From Caldithrix sp964598255 (GTDB lineage Bacteria; Calditrichota; Calditrichia; Calditrichales; Calditrichaceae): a stretch of 64,000 nt of DNA. The stretch covers positions 1 through 64,000 of the forward strand of contig CAZRBA010000071.1 in NCBI GenBank assembly GCA_964598255.1, written 5' to 3'. The notes under the pieces are model-generated. The model did not search any database, had not been told where the DNA came from, and was given only the letters and a program-made list of their open reading frames with translations. Made by a program: the position numbers and the translations under genes. Each line of letters begins with the position of its first letter. The first letter of the stretch is position 1. Below are positions 17,150 through 26,727 of this stretch, piece after piece.

Positions 17150-19807
17150 ATGGCCAAAAAGAAGAGTTCAAGCAATACAACGCCCTTAATGGAGCAATAT
17201 TTAAAAATAAAAGCCGATTACAAGGACGTATTATTGCTTTACAGAATGGGCGATTTTTACGAAACGTTTTATGAAGATGCCAAAACGTTAGCCAAAACGT
17301 TAGGTATTGCTTTAACCAAGCGTTCGCATGGTAAAACAGGCGATGTACCCCTAGCCGGCTTCCCGTTCCATGCGTTGGATAATTACCTGCCGAAACTGTT
17401 AAGCGCAGGTATGCGTGTGGCTATTTGCGAGCAAGTGGAAGATCCCAAATTAGCCAAAGGTGTGGTTAAAAGGGAGGTGGTAGAAATCGCTTCGCCCGGG
17501 GTAACCCTTTCGGACAAATTATTGGATAGCCGGTCTAATAATTTTTTGGTAGCGATTTATTGTCAAAACGATGTATGCGGATTGGCCGTTGCGGATGTTT
17601 CTACCGGTAGTTTTCAGGTGACCGAATTTGCGCAAACGCATCTTCTGGACGAACTGATGCGTTACCAACCCCGTGAAATTTTGGTTGCGGCCAAGGAACA
17701 GGAAAAAATTCGCAGGCTTATTGCCAACCGGTTACCTGCGGTGGTAACCAAACGGGACGATTGGCTTTTTGATCGCGATTATGCTTACCGACTTTTGGTC
17801 GAACATTTTAAGACACATTCATTAAAAGGTTTTGGCGTGGAAGATATGCATGTCGGGGTTATTGCCGCCGGAGTGATAATCCATTATCTGCAAGAAAATT
17901 ACAAGACGCGATTGGAACATTTTATAAGCCTGCAACGGGTTAATCTTTCCAATTATATGATTTTGGATGAAAGCACGCGACGTAACCTTGAAATATCCGA
18001 ATCGATGTCTGGAAACGGCGTCCGGAGTACATTGCTGCATTATCTGGATTTTACTGTTACGGCCATGGGCGCTCGAATGTTCAAACAATGGTTGCAGCGA
18101 CCCCTGTTGGATAAGAAAGCCATTAACAAACGATTGGAAATCGTTAACGAGCTATTCGATCATTTTGATATCCACGATGCGCTTAAAGAAGAATTGAAAA
18201 GGGTTTTTGATACGGAGCGCTTGTTGGGTAAAATTGTTACCGGAAGAGCCAATGCACGTGATATTCTAAATATGGGGCAATCGCTCAAGCAAATTGTTCC
18301 CGTAACGGAAATTTTGGAAAATGCGCAATTGTCGGAGCTAAATGCCTATTTTAAAGATTTTGCCCCATTACAAGATTTAACCGATTTAATTGATCGGGCA
18401 ATTGCCGAGAATCCTCCTTTGACCATACAGGAGGGGGGAATTATCCGTCCGGGTTTTAATCGGGAATTAGATGAACTGCGTTCCGTTTCGGAGCACGGTA
18501 AGGACTGGCTTCTTCGCTATCAGGAGCAAGAGCGGCAGCGCACAGGAATTCCCAATTTAAAAGTAAATTACAACAAGGTTTTCGGTTATTATATTGAGGT
18601 AACCCACACACACAAAGAAAAAATTCCTCCCGAATATATTCGCAAACAAACATTGGTTAATGCGGAACGCTTTATTACGCAAGAGCTAAAAGAATGGGAA
18701 GACAAAATTCTGGGAGCCGAAGAAAAAATCAATCAACTGGAATACCAACTTTTTCAGGAACTGCGGCAAGAAATTGGCAATTATGTGGAACCGATTCAGC
18801 TAAACAGCCGTCTTTTGGCCGAACTGGATTGTTTTTTGAGCTTAGCCGAAGCCGCCCGCGAAAATAACTATGTCCGGCCGGAGGTAAACGATTCAAATCG
18901 TTTGGATATTGAGGAAGGTCGCCATCCCGTGGTGGAAAAAAATTTGCCCCCTGGTGAAGATTTTATTGCCAATGATACGCATCTTGATCCCGAAACCGAG
19001 CAAATTTGGATTATCACCGGTCCTAACATGGCAGGAAAATCTACGTTTTTAAGGCAAGTGGGGCTTATTGTGCTCATGGCGCAAATCGGTTCGTTTGTTC
19101 CGGCAAAAAAGGCATCTGTAGGTATTGTGGATCGCATTTTTACCAGGGTCGGAGCTTCCGATAATTTAGCTCTGGGCGAAAGCACTTTTTTAGTAGAGAT
19201 GAACGAAACGGCCAATATTTTGCACAATGCCACGCCAAAAAGCTTAATTTTACTGGACGAAATCGGGCGCGGTACCAGTACTTTTGACGGTTTGTCCATT
19301 GCCTGGGCCGTAGCCGAATATATTTACCGCGAACCTCAATTACGCTGTAAAACCCTGTTTGCCACGCATTACCACGAATTAACCGAGCTGGCCATGATGT
19401 ACCCGCGCATCAAAAACTACAATGTAGCGGTGGAAGAATGGCAGGATCAGGTGGTGTTTTTGCGGAAAATTGTACCAGGCGGTACGGATAACTCATACGG
19501 AATTTATGTGGCGCAAATGGCCGGACTGCCGGCAGCACTTATCTCGCGGGCCAAAGAAATTTTAAGCAATTTGGAAGCAAACGAACTTTCGCCGACTACA
19601 CGCAAACCGCGGTTAGCCATGCGTAGGCCGGGCCGCAGTGTGGATGCAAACCAATTAAGCCTGTTCGATCTGGAGGAGCGAAAAGTAAAAGAGATGGGTA
19701 AAAAGGTAAAGCAAGAGTTGGAAAAAGTGGATGTGAATAATATGACCCCTTTGCAAGCCCTGCAAAAATTGGATGAATTAAAGCGCCTAATCGATAAACA
19801 GAAATAA
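17150..19807 (+). CDS. mutS: DNA mismatch repair protein MutS
   Basis: 885 residues, normal for MutS1. Recognises mispairs and small loops. Mismatch-recognition domain has the Phe-x-Glu wedge in 'MGDFYETFYEDA' (~residue 30); connector, lever and clamp regions follow; the ABC ATPase has Walker A 'GPNMAGKST' (624-632), signature/Walker B 'LLDEIGRGTSTFDG' and 'ATHYHEL'. The C-terminal ~65 residues have the 'NQLSLFDL' beta-clamp-binding type motif. Starts eight bases after the histidine kinase with little sign of its own promoter. mutL is not in the window. Confidence 0.98.
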   Translation: MAKKKSSSNTTPLMEQYLKIKADYKDVLLLYRMGDFYETFYEDAKTLAKTLGIALTKRSHGKTGDVPLAGFPFHALDNYLPKLLSAGMRVAICEQVEDPKLAKGVVKREVVEIASPGVTLSDKLLDSRSNNFLVAIYCQNDVCGLAVADVSTGSFQVTEFAQTHLLDELMRYQPREILVAAKEQEKIRRLIANRLPAVVTKRDDWLFDRDYAYRLLVEHFKTHSLKGFGVEDMHVGVIAAGVIIHYLQENYKTRLEHFISLQRVNLSNYMILDESTRRNLEISESMSGNGVRSTLLHYLDFTVTAMGARMFKQWLQRPLLDKKAINKRLEIVNELFDHFDIHDALKEELKRVFDTERLLGKIVTGRANARDILNMGQSLKQIVPVTEILENAQLSELNAYFKDFAPLQDLTDLIDRAIAENPPLTIQEGGIIRPGFNRELDELRSVSEHGKDWLLRYQEQERQRTGIPNLKVNYNKVFGYYIEVTHTHKEKIPPEYIRKQTLVNAERFITQELKEWEDKILGAEEKINQLEYQLFQELRQEIGNYVEPIQLNSRLLAELDCFLSLAEAARENNYVRPEVNDSNRLDIEEGRHPVVEKNLPPGEDFIANDTHLDPETEQIWIITGPNMAGKSTFLRQVGLIVLMAQIGSFVPAKKASVGIVDRIFTRVGASDNLALGESTFLVEMNETANILHNATPKSLILLDEIGRGTSTFDGLSIAWAVAEYIYREPQLRCKTLFATHYHELTELAMMYPRIKNYNVAVEEWQDQVVFLRKIVPGGTDNSYGIYVAQMAGLPAALISRAKEILSNLEANELSPTTRKPRLAMRRPGRSVDANQLSLFDLEERKVKEMGKKVKQELEKVDVNNMTPLQALQKLDELKRLIDKQK

Positions 19808-19861
19808 CCATTTGAAGTAATCGGATTAATTGTTGTAAAAGTAAGAATTTTCGAGGAAAGA

Positions 19862-20753
19862 ATGATGAAAATTTCATTGATCCTTGGAGGGATTTTTGTC
19901 CTTGTATTGGCAAGCTGTGCGCCTCAGGCCCGAATTTTAAAGCCCGATTCCGATTGCAAGACTACGGTGGAAGGATTTTACCACGTACAGATGCATACGG
20001 AGTGGACCGGAGATGTTCCGGTATTGCTCTGGAAAGAAAAGGGAAGAGTCCACGGAGTTTCCGGAAAAATTCTGGAAATAAAAAAAGGATGGGGTTTGGT
20101 TCGATCCCCGACGCGAAGGCCCTTTTTACGATCCGGAACCCAAGTTGTATCCTAAGGATAAAATCGTCGCGTTGATCGATTCGTCTCGTCGGGTGATTTT
20201 GGGGCAAATTCCTGAAAAATACATCGATGGCTGGCAGTTGATTCTTTGGGTTAAAAATATTTATTTGAAAAATACGGTTCCTATCCGATTGATTCTGCAT
20301 CCGAATAAGCGTTTTGGTTTTTGCATGGTTCCTGGGCTTTATCATATCGAAAAGATTCAATTCACAAATAAAAAGGGCATAATTGACGAGGGTATGGAAA
20401 TTCCCAACATGTTTTTTAACGTGGAAAAAGGCAAGGCAAATTATATCGGAGATTTGTATTTGGACCCCAAGGAATTCAATCAAGACGTGATCGGTATTTC
20501 GTACAAAAATGTGTACAGGCCCAAAGAAGTATTTTGGGTTGGCGTTGCAGGAGGGCTAGTGGGGAGTGCATTTTATAGCGCGTACAAGGCTGCCAAAGGG
20601 GCCGACGGCGTGCATTTTTTACTGATTAAGAACAGGGAACAATTTAGGCCGTTGGTCAAACGCGAGCTAAAACCGAATTTAATTAAATACAAAAAATTTT
20701 TTAAAGATGAATTGGAGAGAACGGAAAAAAATCATTCGTTCGAGCGAAATTGA
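19862..20753 (+). pseudogene. Lipoprotein gene broken by a +1 shift at an A7 run
   Basis: The 5' frame (19862-20155) encodes a lipoprotein signal with lipobox 'LASC' (Cys19) then ~55 residues, but goes out of register after 'EIKK' and stops early. The downstream frame (stop 20753) reads on sensibly from the same place. At 20080-20086 there are seven A residues; removing one A joins the frames as EIKKDGVWFDPRREGPFYDP, with no odd junction. The rejoined product would be about 296 residues, with a hydrophobic segment near 'VGVAGGLVGSAFYSAYKA'. Either a real mutation, a sequencing error, or slippage on A7. Family not recognised. Confidence 0.75.
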
Positions 20754-20917
20754 CCAGGCCCTTTACCGTGTGCTGAAAAGAAGAAAAACGAACGCCAATA
20801 ATTTAATTCCATAATTATTAAGATATTGGGCTTGATTTGCAAAAGAATTAATTGTATTTTCAAAATAATTAATAGCTAATAGTCATAAAGTAAAATGGGT
20901 ATTTGGAGGGTAGCTTT

Positions 20918-21238
20918 ATGAAAACGGTAACGAAAAAAGATGTTGCCAAACGTACTGCTCAGGAATTAGGTGAAAAAATTTACACGGCTGAGAAATTTGT
21001 TGATGCTGTTTTTACGGTATTACGTAAAATTCTAAGCGAAGCGGATCCGGAAGTCCGTATTGAGATCAGAGATTTTGGCGTATTTGAAGTTAAAAAGACC
21101 AAACCAAAACCCAAGGCTCGCAATCCGCGTACCGGTGAAATTATTTATGTGGAGGCGCGGAGAAAAACGCATTTTAAACCGGGTAAACTTTTAAAAGAAG
21201 TTTTAAAACAACCTTTGCCTCAGGATGCAGAAAAATAA
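20918..21238 (+). CDS. HU/IHF-family DNA-bending protein
   Basis: 106 residues. Begins at ATG 20918 with GGAGG eight bases before it (a TTG start 15 bases earlier is disfavoured). Typical HU fold: helical dimer part 'TAQELGEKIYTAEKFVDAVF', then beta-arm with 'GEIIYVEARRKTHFKPGKLL'; 'RNPRTGE' is the DNA-intercalating arm tip including the usual Pro. The ~12-residue extra C-terminus is slightly long for HU (~90). Architectural nucleoid protein; binds bent or kinked DNA as a dimer. Own upstream gap of 164 bases suggests an independent promoter. Confidence 0.95.
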   Translation: MKTVTKKDVAKRTAQELGEKIYTAEKFVDAVFTVLRKILSEADPEVRIEIRDFGVFEVKKTKPKPKARNPRTGEIIYVEARRKTHFKPGKLLKEVLKQPLPQDAEK

Positions 21239-21312
21239 GTTTGATTTAATTTCAGATCTCCGGAAAAGCAAACCGTTTATTTCGGAATCGATAAAACGCT
21301 TTTTAATAGTAC

Positions 21313-21723
21313 ATGGGAAAAATATTAGCCTTAGATATTGGTGAAAAGCGTATTGGCGTTGCCATAAGTGACGAACTACTCTTTTTAGCCCATCCTTTAA
21401 CCACTTTGCAATGGAACGGATTTAAAACATTCTATGCAGAGCTGGAGCATCTTATTAATGAACACAACATAAGCGAATTGCTTATTGGCGTACCTTATAC
21501 TTTAAACGGGAATATTTCGCGCAAGACCAGCGATATATTAAATATTATTAAAAAATTAAAAAATCGCATAAGCATCCCGATAATGGAATGGGACGAAAGC
21601 TTAAGTACCAAGCAAGCCCACGGTATTTTACATCGGGTGGGTAAAAAGCCAAGCAAGCAAAAGCAAAAAATCGATCAAATTGCTGCTGTCATTATTTTGC
21701 AGGAATATTTGGACAGCAAATGA
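21313..21723 (+). CDS. ruvX: Putative pre-16S rRNA nuclease / RuvX (YqgF)
   Basis: 136 residues, standard length. RNase-H-like fold: 'LALDIGEKRIGVAISD' (first catalytic Asp, residue 8), 'LLIGVPYTLNGNISR' (strand 4), and 'WDESLSTKQA' (the acidic Glu of the active site). The family processes the 5' end of 16S rRNA and was earlier proposed as a Holliday-junction resolvase. Located 74 bases after HU with a start at ATG in 'gtacATGGG'; no strong ribosome-binding site is seen. Confidence 0.93.
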   Translation: MGKILALDIGEKRIGVAISDELLFLAHPLTTLQWNGFKTFYAELEHLINEHNISELLIGVPYTLNGNISRKTSDILNIIKKLKNRISIPIMEWDESLSTKQAHGILHRVGKKPSKQKQKIDQIAAVIILQEYLDSK

Positions 21724-21769
21724 AAGCACGGTTTAATTTAATAAACGGAGCAGGGAAGGAGATTTTAAT

Positions 21770-22798
21770 ATGGTCATTATGATGGAGAAAGAGGCCAACG
21801 AAAGCCAGATTGAGCATGTTATAAAATTTTTGGATGAACGAGGTCTTTCCGTACATAAATCTACTGGTGCAGAACATACGGTTTTGGGGGTGATTGGCGA
21901 TGTGAGTAAGGTGGATATTCGTGATTTGCAAGTTTTGCCCGGTGTTGCCGATGCTTATCGTATTTCTGTGCCTTATAAATTAACCAGCCGGGAATTTCAA
22001 CATGAAAATACGATAATTAAAATCGGTGGTGTTACTATTGGTGGTGATGAAGTAGTGGTTATGGCTGGTCCGTGTTCGGTAGAATCCGAAGAGCAAACCA
22101 TGATTATTGCGGAACGAGTGGCCAAAGCCGGGGCAAAAATATTGCGAGGCGGCGCCTTTAAACCACGAACTTCACCTTATTCCTTTCAAGGCTTGGGAGA
22201 GGAAGGACTGAAAATTTTACGCAAAGCTGCCGACAAATTCGGTTTGCTGGTAATTACCGAGGTTATGGACAAAGATCAAATAGATCTGGTTAGCGAATAT
22301 GCAGATATTTTGCAAGTAGGTGCGCGGAACATGCAAAATTTTAGTTTTATTCGCGCATTGGGCAAGGCCAGCAAGCCTATTTTTCTTAAACGTGGCATTG
22401 CCGCAACCATTGAAGAGTGGTTAATGTCTGCGGAATACATATTATCGGGTGGTAACGAAGACATAATGCTTTGTGAACGCGGAATACGCACATTTGAAAC
22501 ATACACACGCAACACATTAGATCTTTCGGCCATTCCCGTGGTAAAAAAATTGAGCCATTTGCCGGTATTTGCCGATCCTTCGCACGGAACCGGATTACGT
22601 AATAAGGTTATTCCCATGGCACGTGCGGCCATTGCGGCCGGAGCGGACGGAATAATGATTGAGGTTCATCATGATCCGGAACATGCACTTTCCGACGGTG
22701 CCCAGTCGTTGTATCCCAATCAATTTGACGAGCTAATGGACCAGATTCGAGTAATTGCCAAGGTGGTCGGACGTAAAATTGCGGATCGAAAATATTAA
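21770..22798 (+). CDS. aroF: 3-deoxy-7-phosphoheptulonate synthase with ferredoxin-like regulatory domain
   Basis: 342 residues. N-terminal ~70 residues are a ferredoxin-like (FeRaDAHP) regulatory domain, residues ~78-340 the TIM-barrel DAHP synthase I fold of the KDO8P-synthase-like group: 'AGPCSVES', 'GAFKPRTSPYSFQGLG', 'ADPSHGTG' and 'IEVHHDPEHALSDGAQSL'. Condenses phosphoenolpyruvate with erythrose 4-phosphate, first step of the shikimate pathway; the N-terminal domain confers feedback inhibition by aromatic amino acids in the Thermotoga enzyme. ATG has AGGAG eight bases upstream. tyrA follows, so the pair supplies tyrosine/phenylalanine precursors. Confidence 0.96.
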   Translation: MVIMMEKEANESQIEHVIKFLDERGLSVHKSTGAEHTVLGVIGDVSKVDIRDLQVLPGVADAYRISVPYKLTSREFQHENTIIKIGGVTIGGDEVVVMAGPCSVESEEQTMIIAERVAKAGAKILRGGAFKPRTSPYSFQGLGEEGLKILRKAADKFGLLVITEVMDKDQIDLVSEYADILQVGARNMQNFSFIRALGKASKPIFLKRGIAATIEEWLMSAEYILSGGNEDIMLCERGIRTFETYTRNTLDLSAIPVVKKLSHLPVFADPSHGTGLRNKVIPMARAAIAAGADGIMIEVHHDPEHALSDGAQSLYPNQFDELMDQIRVIAKVVGRKIADRKY

Positions 22799-22877
22799 AA
22801 TATTTGAATTGCGATCCACTTCGGACTAACCTTTGTATGGATCGCATTGTTGTTAAACCATTTTCGTCGGATTGAGT

Positions 22878-23954
22878 ATGAAAATCGTAATTTCCGGTTT
22901 GGGACTAATGGGTGCCTCGTTGGCTTTGGCTCTTAAAACCAAAAAAGCGGAAGCTAAAATTTGGGGCTATGATTTCCCCGCAGTATGTGAAAAAGCCCTA
23001 TCGCTTCAACTGATTGACAAAGCGGTTCAACATTGGCCCGAGGACTGCAGCGATGCCGATATCGTTTTTTTGGCAACCCCTATTCAAATCATAGAAAAGC
23101 AAATACGCGATTTAAATACCATTGTTTCGGCGCAAACGATCGTTACCGATTTGGGTAGTACCAAAGGCAATGTGCACCGTCTTGTGAAACAGATTGATTT
23201 TTCCGGTATATTCATTGGTGGACATCCCATGACCGGCGGCGAAAAAAGTGGCTTAGATGCCGCCGATCCGTTGCTTTACGAAAACGCCGTTTACATTTTA
23301 ACGGGCGTGGAAGGGGAAAAAAGATCAATTGCCGAGGCCAAATTGTTTCCTATTTTGGAAACATTAAAAGCGCGTCTCTTATTACTGGATGCGGAAGTAC
23401 ACGACCAAATCATGGCCCGAATTAGCCATTTGCCGCAATTATTGGCTATCGGGCTTGTGGAGATGATCGGTGCCAAAAACGCTCCGGAAGAACCCTATTT
23501 CGAATTGGCGGCCGGTGGATTCCGCGATTTGACGCGCATTGCTTCGAGCAATTTTGCCATTTGGAAGGATATTTTACAACGCAATAAACAAAACGTAAAA
23601 GAAGCCTTGCGCGAATTGATCGATTTGTTGGAGCACGAATATCGGCACATTGATGATCTTTCTGAAGATTTTCATCTGGCTAATTATTATCGCAGTCAAA
23701 TTCCGAAATCGACGAAGGGTTTTTTGCATCCGTTGAGCGAGGTGCTGATTTACGTAGACGATAAGCCCGGAGTAATTGCGCGTATGTCTAATGCGTTGGC
23801 TTCGGAGAAAATAGATATTCGTGATATCGAATTACTTAAAGTACGCGAAAAGGAAGGCGGGGTTTTTCGCATTTCATTTTCGAATAGGGAAGAAGCAGAA
23901 AAAGCCATCGGTATTTTGGAAAAACAGGGCTTTCGCGCATTTGTCAGCGATTGA
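22878..23954 (+). CDS. tyrA: Prephenate dehydrogenase with C-terminal ACT domain
   Basis: 358 residues from ATG 22878 (a TTG two codons earlier is less likely). N-terminal Rossmann fold 'ISGLGLMGASLALAL'; 'LGSTKGNV', 'GGHPMTGGEKSGLDAA' (catalytic His in HPMTG) and 'HLPQLLAIGL' are the prephenate dehydrogenase signatures. Residues ~280-358 are an ACT domain ('YVDDKPGVIARMSNAL'), which in this family binds tyrosine as feedback inhibitor. Converts prephenate to 4-hydroxyphenylpyruvate with NAD. Follows aroF after 79 bases. Confidence 0.95.
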   Translation: MKIVISGLGLMGASLALALKTKKAEAKIWGYDFPAVCEKALSLQLIDKAVQHWPEDCSDADIVFLATPIQIIEKQIRDLNTIVSAQTIVTDLGSTKGNVHRLVKQIDFSGIFIGGHPMTGGEKSGLDAADPLLYENAVYILTGVEGEKRSIAEAKLFPILETLKARLLLLDAEVHDQIMARISHLPQLLAIGLVEMIGAKNAPEEPYFELAAGGFRDLTRIASSNFAIWKDILQRNKQNVKEALRELIDLLEHEYRHIDDLSEDFHLANYYRSQIPKSTKGFLHPLSEVLIYVDDKPGVIARMSNALASEKIDIRDIELLKVREKEGGVFRISFSNREEAEKAIGILEKQGFRAFVSD

Positions 23955-24005
23955 AAGGTTTTTAACATACTTGCAAGCATTTGGCCAACAGCATAGGGGG
24001 AAACG

Positions 24006-25022
24006 GTGAAAAAAATAAGAACAGCCGTTGTCGGTGTGGGCAAAATAGCTCAAATAGCTCACTTGCCAGTTCTTAAAAAGATGGATTCGGTAGAGCTGGT
24101 AGCAGTTTGTGATGTGGATGAGAAAAAGATGGCCCATATCATAAAAAAATTTGAGGTGCCCCATTGGTACAATTTAGTTGATGAGATGCTTGAGCACGAA
24201 AAAATTGATGCGTTACATATTTGTACGGCCAATTATTATCATTATCCTATGGCACTGATGGCTTTGCGAAAAGGTATTCATGTGTTTGTAGAAAAACCGT
24301 TGGCTTTGGATGTGGTGCATGCTCAAAAGATTGCGCAAACTGCCAAGGATACCGATTGCGTGGTTATGGTGGGCATGCAACATCGTTTTCGGGACGATGT
24401 ACAAATTTTAAAAGAGTTTTTAAGCAATAATGAATTGGGAGAATTGTTCTTTTTTAAGAGCGGTTGGCTAAAAAAGTGGTCGAAAGAATTGCAGTTGGGT
24501 TGGGAGCTACAAAAGCAATATTCCGGTGGCGGCGTTTTGATGGATTTTGGAATTCATTTGATCGATATGCTTTTATATTTGACAGGGATGCCCAAAATTC
24601 GTACGGCTAGGCTTTTACCCTATCGGTTACGAGAAGAATTGGAGGTGGAAGATTCGGCTCTGGCGATTTTACAAACCGAATCGGGGTTGGGTGTAACTAT
24701 CGAAACAAGTTGGAATTTGCATTTAGATCATGATATTCAATACACTCATATTTTTGGTAAAAAGGGTTCGGCCTACTTAAATCCTTTGCGCATTCAAAAA
24801 GAGATGCACGGAAATTTGGTTACCGTTACGCCTATTCAGGATGAAAAATCGAGTGATCGTTATTTGCGTGCTTATGAAACGGAAATTTGCCATTTTTACA
24901 ATGTTATTGCCGGTAAAGAGGCAAATATGTCTCCGGCTGACGACGCAGTAAGAGTTCTGAGAATTATCGAGGCTTTGTACGCTTCCGCACGGGAGGGGCG
25001 AGAAATCGTTGTAAACGATTAG
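24006..25022 (+). CDS. Gfo/Idh/MocA-family oxidoreductase
   Basis: 338 residues. Starts GTG at 24006 with AGGGGGAAAC upstream. N-terminal Rossmann domain 'VVGVGKIAQIAHLPVL', the conserved 'VFVEKPLALD' (Glu-Lys-Pro catalytic lysine), and 'GGGVLMDFGIHLIDMLLYL' with the His of the active site in the C-terminal half. Family members oxidise or isomerise sugars, sugar alcohols and related compounds with NAD(P); substrate cannot be read off. Next to an alpha-mannosidase-type lipoprotein, which makes a sugar substrate plausible but not shown. Confidence 0.92.
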   Translation: MKKIRTAVVGVGKIAQIAHLPVLKKMDSVELVAVCDVDEKKMAHIIKKFEVPHWYNLVDEMLEHEKIDALHICTANYYHYPMALMALRKGIHVFVEKPLALDVVHAQKIAQTAKDTDCVVMVGMQHRFRDDVQILKEFLSNNELGELFFFKSGWLKKWSKELQLGWELQKQYSGGGVLMDFGIHLIDMLLYLTGMPKIRTARLLPYRLREELEVEDSALAILQTESGLGVTIETSWNLHLDHDIQYTHIFGKKGSAYLNPLRIQKEMHGNLVTVTPIQDEKSSDRYLRAYETEICHFYNVIAGKEANMSPADDAVRVLRIIEALYASAREGREIVVND

Positions 25023-25197
25023 CGTTTTTGGGGTTGAATGAACGCCCTATTTTCGTTTTAGATTTGCATACCCACGAAAAAAAACGGTGCAAAAAATATT
25101 TTTAATTTACCGCTTAATTTTTTACTTGGCTTTCTCATCGAATGCTTTTAAATTCATTTCTATTTTAAACGATACATCCAAACATGGAGCAAAAGCA

Positions 25198-26574
25198 ATG
25201 ATTAAGCATGCTTTGGCAGTATTTGTGTTCACCGTTTTAATGGTATTGATGCTCTTTTTTGGCTCTTGTAATAATATGAAACCGCATAAAGATCCGTTGG
25301 CCGATTCGGTTAGGACCGAATTTTTGCATGCCTGGCAAGCTTACAAAACCTATGCCTGGGGGCAGGATTATTTGAAACCTTTAAGTAAACAAGGCCAAAA
25401 TTGGTACGATTCGTCTTTTGTAATTACCCCGGTTGACGCTTACGATACCATGATTCTTATGGGGCTTAACCGGCAGGCGCAGGAGGCCAAACAGTTAATA
25501 ATGGCCAAACTTTCTTTTGACCGTAATATTTCGGTTAAGGTTTTCGAATTTAATATTCGCCTATTAGGCGGTTTGCTGGCGGCTTACCAATTGGATCATG
25601 ACAAACGGTTTTTACAATTGGCCGAAGATTTGGGAAAACGTCTGTTACCCGCTTTTGCGTCACCAACCGGGATGCCTTACCGATACGTTAATTTGAAAAC
25701 CGGTGCCGTGTCCGGTACTGTAAGTAATCCGGCTGAGATTGGTACTTATATCGTGGAATTCGGTATGCTAACGCATTTTAGCGGAGATTCTGTTTATTAC
25801 AAAGCGGCCAAAAAAGCAATTAGCGCGGTTTATCGGCGACGTTCCGCCATCGGTTTGGTGGGCACTACCATAAATGTAGATACCGGAACTTGGATGGATA
25901 AATCGTCTCACATTGGCGGAATGATCGATTCCTATTACGAATATTTGTTAAAAGGCTTTGTTTTGTTCAAAGATCCCGATTTCGGCGAAATGTGGAAACA
26001 CAGTGTTAATGCGATAAATACCTATTTGGCAGATGAATACGAGGATAATTTGTGGTACGGCCGGGCCGATATGGAAAGTGGCAAGTTGCGCAAACCTTGG
26101 TTTGGGGCCTTAGATGCTTTTTTCCCGGCGGTACTTTCGTTAGACGGGCAAATGGATCGGGCCCGAGCTTTGTTGAATTCTTGTTTTACGATGTGGCAGT
26201 TGGAAGGTATCGAACCGGAACTGATTAATTACCGGACTATGCGCATTTTATCACCGGAATATCCTTTACGTCCGGAAATTATCGAATCTACCTATTATTT
26301 GTATTATTTTACGGGGAATAAACGTTACCGCGATATGGGACGTGCGTATTTTAAGGCGCTAAAACGCTATTGTCGTACCGGCTCCGGATATGCCGAATTA
26401 AAAAGCGTAATTAGTAAAGAGAAGGTTGATCGGATGGATAGTTACTTTTTGGCGGAAACGTTGAAATATCTCTATCTGTTATTTTCGGATCGCCGAAAAA
26501 TAAATTTGAGCAAAACGGTTTTCAATACCGAAGCTCATCCGATGTTTATGCAAACTTATTGGAAAGTAAAATAA
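25198..26574 (+). CDS. GH47-type alpha-mannosidase lipoprotein
   Basis: 458 residues from ATG 25198 (GGAG upstream); a GTG 37 codons upstream would bury the signal. Lipobox 'FFGSC' near residue 24. The rest fits class I alpha-1,2-mannosidase (GH47): 'VDAYDTMILMGL', 'VFEFNIRLLGGLLAAY', 'EIGTYIVEFGMLTHFSGD', 'RPEIIESTYYLYYFTG', 'DSYFLAETLKYLYLLF', and the Ca-binding end 'FNTEAHPM'. GH47 trims alpha-1,2-mannose in the eukaryotic secretory pathway; bacterial members are few and mainly uncharacterised. Lipid anchoring would put it on the periplasmic face or surface, acting on mannose glycans. Confidence 0.9.
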   Translation: MIKHALAVFVFTVLMVLMLFFGSCNNMKPHKDPLADSVRTEFLHAWQAYKTYAWGQDYLKPLSKQGQNWYDSSFVITPVDAYDTMILMGLNRQAQEAKQLIMAKLSFDRNISVKVFEFNIRLLGGLLAAYQLDHDKRFLQLAEDLGKRLLPAFASPTGMPYRYVNLKTGAVSGTVSNPAEIGTYIVEFGMLTHFSGDSVYYKAAKKAISAVYRRRSAIGLVGTTINVDTGTWMDKSSHIGGMIDSYYEYLLKGFVLFKDPDFGEMWKHSVNAINTYLADEYEDNLWYGRADMESGKLRKPWFGALDAFFPAVLSLDGQMDRARALLNSCFTMWQLEGIEPELINYRTMRILSPEYPLRPEIIESTYYLYYFTGNKRYRDMGRAYFKALKRYCRTGSGYAELKSVISKEKVDRMDSYFLAETLKYLYLLFSDRRKINLSKTVFNTEAHPMFMQTYWKVK

Positions 26575-26594
26575 AGTTTGCAGGTAACGATTGG

Positions 26595-26641
26595 GAGACA
26601 ATGTAAAAGGCAATTGTAAGTAATAGTTGCCGTTTTGTCTC
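26595..26641 (+). terminator. Long hairpin after the GH47 gene
   Basis: GGCAATTGT pairs with ATAGTTGCC (two G-U pairs), and the stem can extend outward through AAAA/TTTT and GAGAC/GTCTC. It lies just after the mannosidase stop; the T-tract is weak, so a terminator is probable but not certain. Confidence 0.5.
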
Positions 26642-26727
26642 AGTGTTTTTATAAAAATTCCGTTCGAATAAACGTAAAGAATGGTTAATATGTTTGTTAT
26701 TTATCTCCGTTTCAAAGGATTTGCAGG

